This document shows positions 39,423 through 48,819 of a stretch of 64,000 nucleotides of DNA, in pieces. The stretch covers positions 1 to 64,000 of the forward strand of contig NZ_BBCP01000001.1 in assembly GCF_001316105.1 (NCBI RefSeq), read 5' to 3'. This stretch comes from Thermogymnomonas acidicola JCM 13583. GTDB taxonomy: Archaea; Thermoplasmatota; Thermoplasmata; Thermoplasmatales; Thermoplasmataceae. The stretch's first letter is position 1; every line of letters starts with the position of its first letter. Both the position numbers and the translations under genes were made by a program. The notes under the pieces were generated by a model. That model was not told the DNA's origin. It was given only the letters and a program-made list of their open reading frames with translations, and ran no database searches.

Positions 39423-41176
39423 AGCGGCCGCTATCCCGGTCGTAATTTTCTACGCACTGGTAATCGTCGGCTTCTGGTACTTCGGGCACTACGGGGCAGC
39501 GAAGCTGGTGGTCGCGGCGGTCCTCACCTCACCCGTATTTTACCTCATTTACCTGGTGGCCAGCTACAAGGGCCCGAAGAAGAGCAGGCTCTACGGGCTT
39601 GAGAACCTCACGTCCAAGCTCCCGGCCATCAAGAAGCCCAAGGGGCACGTCCAGTTCAAGTACAAGCTGATGTGGACTGCCCTTGTGGTGATCCTCTACT
39701 TTGCTCTCACAAACGTCTACGTCTACGGCCTGAACAGGACCGATACAATCGACGTATTCGCTGCGTTCAGGGCAATATTTGCAGGCGCATCTGGCTCGCT
39801 CATGGACCTCGGTATCGGCCCCATAGTCACTGCGAGCATAGTGATGCAGCTCTTCGCAGGCGCGAAGATATTCAACCTTGACCTACAGGACACATCAGAC
39901 AGGGCCATTTACCAGGGCGTCCAGAAGCTCATGGTAATAATAATGATATTTGTGGAGGCCATACCGCAGGCATTCGGGTACCTTGTACCGGACGCATCCC
40001 TCGTTTCCAGGCTGAACGCCCTTGCGCCAGGATTCGGGCACTTCCTTGCGGAGACAGTGATAGTCCTCCAGCTATTCTTCGGCTCATACCTCGTCTTCCT
40101 GATGGATGAGGTCGTTTCGAAGTACGGGATAGGCTCTGGAATATCTCTCTTCATCGCAGCAGGTGTCTCACAGCAGCTCATTACGGGCACGTTCAACTGG
40201 CTCCCCACAACCCCGACATCGCCGCTCTCCCTCTCGAACCCGCCTGCGGGCGCACTGCCGAAGATGTTCTACATCCTCACGCACTCGTCCGCATCATACC
40301 TTAGCAACACAGGGATGCTTTCAATACTCTTCCAGCAGCCAAACCCGATGATAGCCCTCATTGGAACGCTCTTCATATTCTTCCTCGTTGCCTACTTCCA
40401 GAGCAGCAAGATTGAGCTGCCTATAGCACACGAGAGGGTGAGGGGGGGTGCCAGGGGGGGCAGGTACCCGCTCCAGCTGCTCTACGCATCCAACATACCT
40501 GTTATCCTGGCAACTGCACTCCTGGCCAATGTATCCATGTGGACACTCCTCTTCTGGTCCAGCCCAGTCCTGAGCAAGGTGCCCATCCTGGGCCATGACA
40601 GGTACCTGGGGGGGGCTTACCCGACCGCTTCCCAGATCTCGCAGTACGGCATATCCAGCACCACCCTGTGGGCGGGCTGGCGTACTACCTCGCTGCACCC
40701 AATGGCCTGTCTGACTGGCTGTTTCCGATACTGCAGCCCTCAACGGGACAGTCAGTCCTGCTCGGGCACACGCCCTGGGAGGAGGCTATACACGTCATTG
40801 TGTTCGTCCTCTTCATGGTGGGGGGGCCAGCGTGCTCTTTGCCAAGTTCTGGATCGAGACTACGAACATGGGCCCGTCTGCTGTGGCCAGGCAGATAATG
40901 TCCTCAGGCATGCAGATACCCGGGTTCAGGAGGGACCCGAAGGTGATGGAGAGGGTGCTCCAGAAGTACATCCCTGCAATCACCGTCTTCAGCGGCGCTG
41001 TGGTGGGCCTTCTGGCTGCAGGGGGGGCAAACCTCATAGGCACAGTGGGGGGGGACACCAGCGGTACGGGTCTCCTGCTCGCTGTTGGCATAGTGATCCA
41101 GTTCTACGAGGCAATGGGCAGGGAACAGCTCATGGAGATGCACCCTGTGATAAGGCAGTTCTTCGTCGGTGGTTAA
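39400..41176 (+). CDS. secY: Preprotein translocase channel subunit SecY, frame-broken
   Basis: Ten-span protein-conducting channel. Plug and TM2 region (MDLGIGPIVTASIVMQLFAGAKIF), TM5-6 (SKYGIGSGISLFIAAGVS), the cytoplasmic loop [30 protein letters not shown], the late helices (VGG-ASVLFAKFWIETTNMGPSAVARQI) and the C-terminal VGIVIQFYEAMGREQLMEMHP. Breaks: one G lost near 40670-40672 (LWGGLAYYLAAP) and a 7-G run at 40820-40826. The two G7 runs at 40442-40448 and 40454-40460 add Gly to the invariant RGARGRYP. About 590 residues. Confidence 0.95.
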
Positions 41177-41721
41177 ATGCGCGTTGTCATTGCAGGTGTT
41201 GCTGGAGTTGGCAAGTCTACAGTCCTGGAGATAGTGGCGAAGAGGTCGAAGTACGAGATCGTGAACTTTGGCACCCTCATGTTTGAGATGGCAAAGGACA
41301 TAGGACTTGTGAGCAACAGGGACGAGATCAGGAAACTCCCCGTGGACACGCAGATAAACCTGCAGAAAAAGGCCTCATCTGCGATAGGCAGGATGGATGA
41401 TGTGATAGTCGATACCCACATGTCCATAAAGTCCAAGAACGGCTACCTCCCGGGCCTTCCAGAGTGGGTGCTCAGGGAGCTCAAGATCGCTTCATACTTC
41501 CTGATCGAGGCAGACCCTGTGCTGATAAAGAGAAGGAGGGAGATGGACCCACACGCTCGAGGGATGACGACACCGTGGAGGAGATACGGACGCACCAGGA
41601 AGTCAACAGGTACTTCGCAGTGGCCTATTCCATATACACAGGAGCGACAGTTAACTTCATAGAGAACCCAGAGGGAAAACCTAACATAGCTGCTGAAAAT
41701 ATATTATCGAAGCTGGTGTGA
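41177..41721 (+). CDS. adkA: Archaeal adenylate kinase, frame-broken
   Basis: AMP + ATP to 2 ADP; the trimeric archaeal type. P-loop VVIAGVAGVGKSTVLEIV, NFGTLMFEMAKD, KKASSAIGRMDDVIVDTHMSIKSKNGYLPGLPEWVLREL, then TRSRDDDTVEEIRTHQEVNRYFAVAYSIYTGATVNFIEN. One C lost near 41548-41551 (CCCC to CCC) shifts the frame in the lid region. About 181 residues. Follows secY directly. Confidence 0.95.
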
Positions 41722-41723
41722 CC

Positions 41724-42428
41724 ATGGCAGAGCAGAACACTCAGGTGAGTCAGCAGCAGGCTCAGCAGGAAGCGATGAGGAAGATGCTGAGCTTCCAGAT
41801 GATATATATGATGGTGAGCCTGGTCATGCTGTTCATCGTTGCATCCCCCCCATCACTCAGGACATACATAGGGATGGGGATGAACAGGGTCTTCGTTCCC
41901 CCCCTCCTCGGCTTCAATTACATGTACCCTCTCATATCCCTCATATTCACAGGCCTGATACTCGGCATAATAACTTCCGTGCCCAGGTACTTCTTCACCG
42001 ACTGGGTCAAGATGGGCCAGATCCAGGAGAGGTCCAGGGCACTGTCAAAGGCAATCACAGAGGCGTACAGGAACAACCAGAGGGACAGGCTTCAGAAGCT
42101 CCAGAAGATAAGGATGGACATGGCTCTGGACCAGCAGGTCATATCCATGAACACGCTCAAGCCCTTCATGGTCCTGACAGTCTTCACCTTCCTGATATTC
42201 GCATGGCTCTACGTCTTCGTGGGTGAGATACCTTACAGGGTCGTGGCTTTCCCATGGGACTTCAACGTGAACATACAGCTAGCCCACGCTTGGATCTTCC
42301 CGTACTGGATAATCATGTATGCCCTGGTGAGCCTCGTTGTCGGGTACTTCATAACAATGGTCATGAAACTGGTTGACTTCACGTACAAGATAAGGGAACT
42401 GGAGAAGAAGACGCAGACAGTGGACTGA
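41724..42428 (+). CDS. DUF106/EMC3-like membrane insertase (Oxa1 superfamily)
   Basis: Membrane protein of about 234 residues. A Gln-rich N-terminus, a first span (MIYMMVSLVMLFIVA), a second (LISLIFTGLILGIITSV), the cytoplasmic coiled helix hairpin (TDWVKMGQIQERSRALSKAITEAYRNNQRDRLQKLQKIR) and two C-terminal spans. This is the archaeal DUF106 arrangement, related to EMC3/TMCO1 and YidC, thought to insert membrane proteins. Location right after secY-adk is typical. Intact frame. Confidence 0.9.
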   Translation: MAEQNTQVSQQQAQQEAMRKMLSFQMIYMMVSLVMLFIVASPPSLRTYIGMGMNRVFVPPLLGFNYMYPLISLIFTGLILGIITSVPRYFFTDWVKMGQIQERSRALSKAITEAYRNNQRDRLQKLQKIRMDMALDQQVISMNTLKPFMVLTVFTFLIFAWLYVFVGEIPYRVVAFPWDFNVNIQLAHAWIFPYWIIMYALVSLVVGYFITMVMKLVDFTYKIRELEKKTQTVD

Positions 42429-42968
42429 ATGAGGATCGCCATCAGTGGTGGAATCGGGAGCGGAAAGTCCACAGTGGCAAGGCTACTGGCGGAGAGGACT
42501 GGTTACGAGTACGTATCAGGCGGCGTCTTCTTCAGGCAGAAGGCGAGGGAGCTGGGAATGACAATAGAGGAGTTCAACGAATACGCCGAGTCCCATCCTG
42601 AGATCGACATGGAGCTGGACAGCGACCTCCTGTCCTTCCTGAGAAGGAGCGACGATTTCGTGATAGAGAGCCGCCTTGTGGGCTGGCTCTGTTACCGGAA
42701 CGGCATAGATGCGCTCAAGATATTCCTGGAGGCGAGCCGGGAGACGAGGGCCAGGAGGCTGGCCTCCAGGGAGAGGCAGAGCTACCAGGAGGCCTTCAGC
42801 GACCTCGTGAGGAGAGAGGAGAGCGAGCTGAGGAGGTACAGGCACCTGTACGGCATAGACTACATGGACAGCTCCTTCTATGACCTTGTGATAGATACGG
42901 AGAATCTCTCTCCGGAGGAAGTTGTGAATGAGGTCTTCTCAAGGCTCAGCAAGGGCTACCGGTGCTGA
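42429..42968 (+). CDS. cmk: Cytidylate kinase
   Basis: About 179 residues: P-loop [99 protein letters not shown]. Intact. Starts at the codon after the DUF106 stop (GAATGA overlap) and overlaps Cbf5. Confidence 0.95.
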   Translation: MRIAISGGIGSGKSTVARLLAERTGYEYVSGGVFFRQKARELGMTIEEFNEYAESHPEIDMELDSDLLSFLRRSDDFVIESRLVGWLCYRNGIDALKIFLEASRETRARRLASRERQSYQEAFSDLVRREESELRRYRHLYGIDYMDSSFYDLVIDTENLSPEEVVNEVFSRLSKGYRC

Positions 42969-43839
42969 ACTGAACGGCTTCATAGTGATAGATAAGCCGA
43001 AGGGCCCCCCCACGAGCCACCAGGTGGACTACTGGATCAGGACTATAACCGGCACGGAGCGTGTTGGGCACGTCGGCACGCTGGACCCTCAGGTAACCGG
43101 GGTACTTGTTGTGGCCCTGGGGGGATGCAACGAAGCTCATAGAGGTCGCGCACGAGCAGAGCAAGGAGTACGTATGCGTGATGCTGTTGCACAGGGATGT
43201 GCCCACTGAGAGGCTCCAGCAGGTGTTCCAGGAATTCACAGGCGACATATACCAGCTGCCGCCGGTGAAGTCCGCTGTCTCCAGGAGCATCAGGGTGAGG
43301 CGCATCCACTCCCTGAGCCTGGTCGAGAGGGATGGAAGGTACGTGATGTTCAGGGTTGTCTGCGAGTCCGGGACATACATCAGGACGCTGTGCGTGGACA
43401 TGGGCTACGCCCTAGGCACGGGGGGGCGCAGATGGTAGAGTTGAGGAGGGTCAGGACCGGCCCGTTCACAGAAAAGGAGGCGGTGACACTGCAGCAGGTC
43501 AGCGACGCCTTCGCCCTCCTGAAGGCCGGCGATGCCAGGCTGGTCAAATCCGTGGTAAAGCCCATGGTCTCCCTGTTCTCCGACGTACCGAAAGTGGTTG
43601 TTAAGAAGAGTGCTGTGGAGAACATCGCCCACGGTTCGGACCTTTACGCTGGCGGGATTAAGCACATAATCGGCCATCCCGGGCCAGGGGGGGACAGGGT
43701 ATGCGTGATCACGGACGATAACCAGGTGGTCGGCACGGGCAAGATGCTCGTGCCACACGACAGCATGGACTCCCTGAAGGTCGTGGATTTCGACCGGGTG
43801 CTTGTGAAGCCCAGGGAGCGCCGGGAGGAAGAAGCCTGA
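42928..43839 (+). CDS. truB: tRNA/rRNA pseudouridine synthase Cbf5 (TruB family), frame-broken
   Basis: Catalytic subunit of H/ACA RNPs. [20 protein letters not shown], catalytic [59 protein letters not shown], then a C-terminal PUA domain ([21 protein letters not shown]...). ATG 42928 is the only in-frame start close enough before NGFIVIDKP and overlaps cmk by 41 nt. Breaks near 43121-43127 and 43420-43427 (G runs). About 300 residues. Nop10, its partner, is encoded at 47881. Confidence 0.92.
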
Positions 43840-44701
43840 TGTCAGGAAGGAGCGTAAGGTGGTACGGGGTCAGGCGAGGAGAGGCCACTGAATTCTTCAG
43901 GGATTTAGACAGGGATTTCATAGGGGGGGTCTTTGACAGCCTCAGGTCAGGGTCGGTGCCAGAGACCGGTGGGACGAGGCCGGGAATAGACCTCAGGCAG
44001 GCGATGATAGAATATGCTAAAAAGAGGCTCAGGGAGGAGTTCACAGAGGACCAGGTACTCATAAGGGGGGGTTACCTGCTGAAGAAGGAATTGGACACAG
44101 CCCTGAACAGCCTGGTCTCCAGGGTATCTTACATTGAGGAGGCGGAGGGCAAGGAGTACTCCTCCGGGGGGGACATCTGCTCCTACCTGAGGGCCCTGAG
44201 GCCTGGATCGATTGATGAGAGTGTGATATCTGGCATAAGGTCTCTGTGCGATGCCAGGGAGACCCTCCTCTCAGACCTGGAGGGCAAGGCACTCAAAGTC
44301 GCACCGAACACCCTGCGGCTGGTGGGACTGGAGGCAACCCTGGAGCTGCTTTACAGGACAGGTGGCCTGAGGCGCCTGGCATCATTGCCAGCAAGCAGGA
44401 TCCAGTTAGTGGGGGGGCCGAGAGAGCGCTGTTCAGGCACCTCACCTCTGGGTCGCCACCGCCCAAGCACGGCTGCATATTCAAGGCCCCACTGATCTCC
44501 TCTCTAAGGGCAGAGGACAGGGGGGGCCGGGCTGCGAGGGTGCTTGCCTGCAAGATAGCCATAGCCTCAAGGGCCGACCTGCTGGGAAGGGACCTGGGGG
44601 GGGAAGAGGCTATAGCTAGGTTCGTTGCTGATGTGAAGAGGGCAGGGTTCAAAAGTTCTCGAGTTCGCTCTGGGCGGCATGCCTCTCGCCGGGTATCGTG
44701 A
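43839..44701 (+). CDS. nop5: C/D box RNP protein Nop5 (Nop56/58), frame-broken
   Basis: Scaffold of the box C/D 2'-O-methylation RNP. N-terminal fibrillarin-binding part (about residues 1-120), coiled-coil region, then the Nop domain [61 protein letters not shown]. Break at the G7 run 44411-44417. About 280 residues. The reading frame as written ends at 44701, inside the 3' end of convergent purF; no fibrillarin gene follows, although the pair is often adjacent. Confidence 0.9.
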
Positions 44702-46104
44702 CAGGGTACTTACCTGTCAGGCACCCCAGGCACAGGGATTCTGCGGGGGGGAAGCCTATTGCATCCACGAGGCCCTCTATTGACACGTATCCAAGCGAAT
44801 CTGCACCGATCTCCTTCCTTATCTCCTCGGTTGTCCTTCCAGCCGCAATGAACTGGTCCTTTGTCTTCATATCTACGCCGAAGTAGCAGGGCGCGATTAT
44901 CTCTGGAGAACCTATCCTGACGTGTATCTCCCTGGCCCCGGCCCTGCGCAGTATATCGACGATATGCTTCATCGTGTTGCCCCTGACTATGCTGTCGTCC
45001 ACGAGCACTACCCTCTTGTCCTTCACCGTCGACTTTATTGCATTCAGCTTGACCTTGACAGCGTTCCGCCTCTGTTCCTGCGTGGGCATTATGAACGTCC
45101 TCTCCGAGAACCTATTCTTTATCAGGCCCTCGTTGTATGGAATCCCAGATTCCATGGAGTAACCCAGTGCCTGAGACCTGCCGGAGTCTGGTACCGGTAT
45201 GACCAGATCCGCATCTACGGGGGTGCTCCCTGGCGAGCCTGCGTCCGAGTTCGATCCTTGTATCGAAGACCTCCCTCCCGTCTATGATGCTGTCAGGCCT
45301 CGCGAAGTAGACATACTCGAACATGCAGTGAGATATGCTCTTGCTTGCCTGAACGAAGAGTGTATGCAGGCCGTCCTCCCTTATCTCAACGACTTCGCCC
45401 GGCATGACGTCCCTGAGGAGCTCACCACCTAGGACATCGATAGCGCAGGATTCGGAGGCCACCAGGTACCCATCTGGCAGCCTTCCTATGACAAGGGGCC
45501 TGAAGCCGTGAGGGTCCCTGATGGCGAAAAGCCTGTCGTTTATCAGGAGGGTTGCTGAGTATGCCCCCCCCTTGAGCCTGTTCATGGCCTGCTTTATCCC
45601 GTTGACGATCCCGAACTCGTTTACGTCTCGGGATATCTCCATTAACATGACTTCAGTGTCGGACGTGGTCTGGAAGGTTGCACCCCCCTCCTCTTCATGC
45701 TCTCCTTCAGCTGCTCTGCGTTCGTTATCTCGCCGTTGTGGGATATCGCTATGTAACCCACGGAGCTCGAGACCACAAATGGCCCCCGCATTCTCAACCG
45801 TCTTCCTGCCGGCGGTGGAGTACCTGGTGTGCCCTATTCCTACCCTTGAGCCGTCCAGGAAAGAGAAGTCCGAGTACTTTGGGTTGAAGACCTCCGATAC
45901 CAGGCCCATGCCCTTGTGAACCTGTACAGACCCTGACTTGAAAACTGCAATGCCAGCGCTCTCCTGGCCACGGTGCTGCAGGGTCTTGAGGGAGGTCAGG
46001 AGGCTATCGAGTGCTTCCCCACCGCCCTTGTAACCTACGACAGCACAGTATTCACTTGGCTTTTGCCCATCTGTATGATCTGATCCTAGGGGCAGGGAAT
46101 CCAC
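44649..46104 (-). CDS. purF: Amidophosphoribosyltransferase, frame-broken
   Basis: First step of purine synthesis. Ntn nucleophile Cys in [10 protein letters not shown], followed by [62 protein letters not shown]; PRTase motif [20 protein letters not shown], and Fe-S type Cys near the C-terminus ([13 protein letters not shown]). If ATG 46104 is used the Cys is residue 20, an unusually long propeptide, and the start lies inside eL37. Breaks near 45681-45687 and 45215-45225. About 480 residues. Confidence 0.92.
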
Positions 46105-46216
46105 AGTGGGAGCACCTCTTCTTCCTCACGTGGTAGGTGTGATGCCCACACCTGCGACATGTCACGTGCACCTTCCTATTGTTCATCTTGCCCAGAGCGG
46201 CAGTTCCATTGCTCAT
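46052..46216 (-). CDS. rpl37e: 50S ribosomal protein eL37
   Basis: Zinc-ribbon protein of 54 residues: [48 protein letters not shown]. Four Cys in CxxC pairs. Too short for many gene finders. ATG 46216 is two nt from the LSm stop, so LSm-eL37 (and probably purF) are one unit. Confidence 0.95.
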   Translation of the reverse strand: MSNGTAALGKMNNRKVHVTCRRCGHHTYHVRKKRCSHCGFPAPRIRSYRWAKAK

Positions 46217-46218
46217 CT

Positions 46219-46470
46219 TCAATCACCCTTTGATGGTGAGACAAAGATCACGTTATCCCCTCTCACCAGCACCCTCTCATAAACTCCCTTGTTCTCTCCG
46301 CCTATAATCTCACCGGCATTCCTGATCACTAGGTTCATGTAGATGTCGTATCCTTCCAGTATGCCAGAGTACCCCCCCCTGTTTCCCTTAACGTCCACCA
46401 GGACGTTCTTGTCTATGGAGTTCCTCAGAACATCCATGGGCTTCACTATGTTTCCGGTGTTCTTCGCCAT
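46219..46470 (-). CDS. Sm-like (LSm) RNA-binding protein
   Basis: About 83 residues with Sm1 (VLVDVKGNRGGYSGILEGYDIYMNLVI) and Sm2 (YERVLVRGDNVIFVSP). Forms heptameric rings on oligo-U RNA. ATG 46470 fits a TATA element about 27 nt upstream. GNRGGYSG has a surplus Gly from a C7 run (46374-46380). LSm beside eL37 is a widespread archaeal pair. Confidence 0.95.
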   Translation of the reverse strand: MAKNTGNIVKPMDVLRNSIDKNVLVDVKGNRGGYSGILEGYDIYMNLVIRNAGEIIGGENKGVYERVLVRGDNVIFVSPSKGD

Positions 46471-46496
46471 GAACTTCACGTGGTAATACCGGTTCC

Positions 46497-46505
46497 GTAT
46501 ATAAT
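46497..46505 (-). promoter_or_regulatory. TATA box of LSm-eL37
   Basis: Minus strand AATTATATACGG, 27-35 nt before the LSm ATG; the transcript should begin almost at the start codon. Confidence 0.6.
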
Positions 46506-46573
46506 TATGTTGAATTCGCAGGCTTACAGGTAACAGAGAAGGCCTGGCCCCCCCTGAAAGGAGACTCCGAAAA

Positions 46574-46581
46574 CTTATATT
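46574..46581 (+). promoter_or_regulatory. TATA box of the eL42 operon
   Basis: GAAAACTTATATTGAG sits about 60 nt before the eL42 ATG and 75 nt from the divergent LSm element; this short region controls both directions. Confidence 0.55.
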
Positions 46582-46638
46582 GAGAGCAGACATAACCCTG
46601 AGGCACACTCAAGATCAGGAGATGTGGTCTGTTTGAAA

Positions 46639-46918
46639 ATGCCAAAGAGCATCAAGATGTACTGTCCTTACTGCAAGAAGCACACGATGCACGAGGTGGA
46701 AAGGGTAAGGAAAAAGAAGGCAAGTGAATTTAAGGCAGGACAGAGGAGGTTCAGGAGGGTCACCTCAGGTTACGGAGGTTTCCCCCAGGCCAAGGTTCGA
46801 GGGCAGGGAAAAGCCAACCAAGAGGCTGTCCCTGAGGTTCAGGTGTGAGGAGTGCGGTAAGGCCATAACCAGGCCCACACAGAGGGCAAAGAAGTTCGAG
46901 CTGCTGGAGGCGCAGTAA
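46639..46918 (+). CDS. rpl44e: 50S ribosomal protein eL42 (L44e), frame-broken
   Basis: E-site zinc protein, about 92 residues: [72 protein letters not shown]. The frame is broken by GG for G near 46795-46797 (not a long run). ATG 46639; an in-frame TTG/GTG lies upstream. Confidence 0.94.
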
Positions 46919-47121
46919 ATGGCCGATGCTAAGTTCAAAAAGATTAAGTTCGCCGGCAATAAGTTCATAAAGGTTAAGTGCAAGGACTGCGGTAACGAGC
47001 AGATCACGTATTCCAAGGTCTCTTCCAAGGTGGTGTGCTCCATATGCGGCTCAACGCTGGCGGTTCCCACGGGGGGGGATCCACAGCGGTTGCCTCAGAT
47101 GTTGTTGAGGAGGTAAAATGA
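46919..47121 (+). CDS. rps27e: 30S ribosomal protein eS27, frame-broken at the 3' end
   Basis: Zinc-ribbon protein: [38 protein letters not shown], then [13 protein letters not shown] after repair of the G8 run 47071-47078. About 66 residues. Its stop overlaps the aIF2-alpha ATG (AAATGA). Confidence 0.94.
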
Positions 47122-47883
47122 GGAAGGACCTGCCTGAGGTCGGTGACCTCGTCGTTGTTACGATAAAGGAGGTCAAGAACTTCGGCGCAAAGGTGGAGCT
47201 CGACGAGTACAAGGGCAAGGAGGGCTTCATCCACATAGCTGAGGTGGCCACAGGGTGGGTAAGGCACATCAAGGACTACCTGAGGGAGGGTCAGAGGACC
47301 GTATGCAAGGTGCTTAACGTTGACCAGACCAGGGGGGGCTATGTGGACCTCTCCCTCAAGAGGGTCAACGAGCACCAGAAACGTGAGAAGATCCAGGAAT
47401 GGAAGAACGAGCAGAAGGCTGAAAAGCTCCTCGAAATTGTGGCCCAGCAGTTGGGAAAGAGTGTTGAGCAGTGCTACACTGAGTTCGCAGACGACCTGGT
47501 TGAGAGGTATGGAAACCTCCATGCTGCCTTTGAGGACGCTGCGGCATCGGAGGAATGGCTTCCAGACGTGGATGGGGACTGGAAGGAAGTATTTCTGAAG
47601 GTGGCAAAGGAAAACATAACTGTACCTTACGTAAAGATAGGCGGCTATGTGGAGGCATACTCCCTGTCGTCCAGGGGAGTTGAGGACATCAAGAAAGTGC
47701 TTGTGCCGTGCTCAGCCAGAAGGTGAACATACAGTATGCCGGGGGGGCCAGGTACAGGCTCACAGTGATTGAGAAAGATTATAAGTCAGCTGAGGATGTA
47801 TTGAAAAACACGGTGCAGATTCTGCAGGAAAATGCAAGGAAATACAACGTATCCCTTGAGTTCACAAGGTTCCAGTCGAAATG
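47118..47883 (+). CDS. Translation initiation factor 2 alpha subunit, frame-broken
   Basis: aIF2-alpha: S1 domain (VGDLVVVTIKEVKNFGAKVELDEYKGKEGFIHIAEVATGWVRHI), helical middle, and C-terminal alpha-beta domain (NIQYAGGARYRLTVIEKDYKSAEDVLKNTV). About 252 residues. One base lost near 47706-47710 (VLV-AVLSQKV). Archaeal order eL42-eS27-aIF2alpha-Nop10 is typical. Confidence 0.95.
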
Positions 47884-48066
47884 AAGTCCCTGATACGCAA
47901 GTGCCCCCCCAGGTGCGGTGCATACACGATGCGCGAGAACTGCCCGCAGTGTGGTGGCCTGACCATGATGGCCCTGCCCCCCCCGAGGTACTCGGAGAAG
48001 GACAGGTTCCAGAGGTACAGGTTGAGGGAGTTGGTGTCCGATGGTGCTGAACAGGATAGAAATTAA
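47881..48066 (+). CDS. nop10: H/ACA RNP protein Nop10
   Basis: About 60 residues: LIRKCPRCGAYTMRENCPQCGGLTMMALPPRYSEKDRFQRYRL. Zinc ribbon CPxCG...CPQCG and the basic C-terminal helix. C7 runs add Pro (KCPPRCG, ALPPPRY); as written the first zinc motif is C-x3-C instead of C-x2-C. ATG overlaps the aIF2-alpha stop; the 3' end overlaps PAC2. Confidence 0.94.
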   Translation: MKSLIRKCPPRCGAYTMRENCPQCGGLTMMALPPPRYSEKDRFQRYRLRELVSDGAEQDRN

Positions 48067-48813
48067 ATATTACAAGAAACCAAAGATCTCAAAGTCAATC
48101 CTCGTGAGTGGCCTCCCAGGTATCGGCAACGTGGGCAAGATAGCGGCCGATTACCTGGTGGAGACACTGGGGGGGATGGAGAAGATAATAGACATATTCT
48201 CGCAGTACTTCCCGCCTCAGGTGTTCATAGGCGATGACAGCGTTGTGAGGCTTGTGAGGAACTCCATCTACCACAAGAAGATCCCAAGGAAGTTCGACCT
48301 CCTGGTGCTTGTGGGCGACTTCCAGGGCACGACTCAGGAGGGGGCAGTACGAGCTCTCCGGCGCCATACTTGACATTGCGAAGGAGCTGCGCGTCAACAT
48401 GATCTATACCCTGGGCGGCTACAGCACTGGCAAGATAGTCGAGGCCCCCCCGAGGGTGCTAGGTGCTGTCACGGATGAGGACATAGTGGAACCCCTGAAG
48501 AAGGGGGGGTGTTGTCTTTCCTAAGGGCGAGCCCGGTGGTGGCATAGTTGGGTCAGCTGGCGTTATACTCGGCCTGGCCAAGGAAGTGTACTCGATAAGA
48601 GGAGCATGCCTCATGGGCGAGACCTCCGGCTACTTTGCGGACCCGAAGGGGGCCAGGGAGGTACTGAGGGCGCTGTGCAGGATACTCAACATAGACGTCG
48701 ACATGTCAGAGATAGAGGAGAGGAGCAGGGAGATAGAGCAGATAACGGAGAAGATGCAGGAAGACATACAGAATAAGGTCCAGCAGAAGGAGGACCTGGG
48801 CTACTTCGGATGA
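48041..48813 (+). CDS. PAC2-family proteasome assembly chaperone homologue, frame-broken
   Basis: KISKSILVSGLPGIGNVGKIAADYLVETLG is the PAC2 start; PPQVFIGDDSVVRLVRNSIY, DLLVLVGDFQGTTQEG-QYELSGAILDIAKEL, TLGGYSTGK, GGIVGSAGVILGLAKEVYSIRGACLMGETSGYFADPKGA follow. C-terminal coiled coil (EIEERSREIEQITEKMQEDIQNKV). About 256 residues. Breaks at 48340-48348 and at the G7 run 48504-48510. Function in archaea is inferred from fold only. Confidence 0.92.
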
Positions 48814-48819
48814 GGCAGG

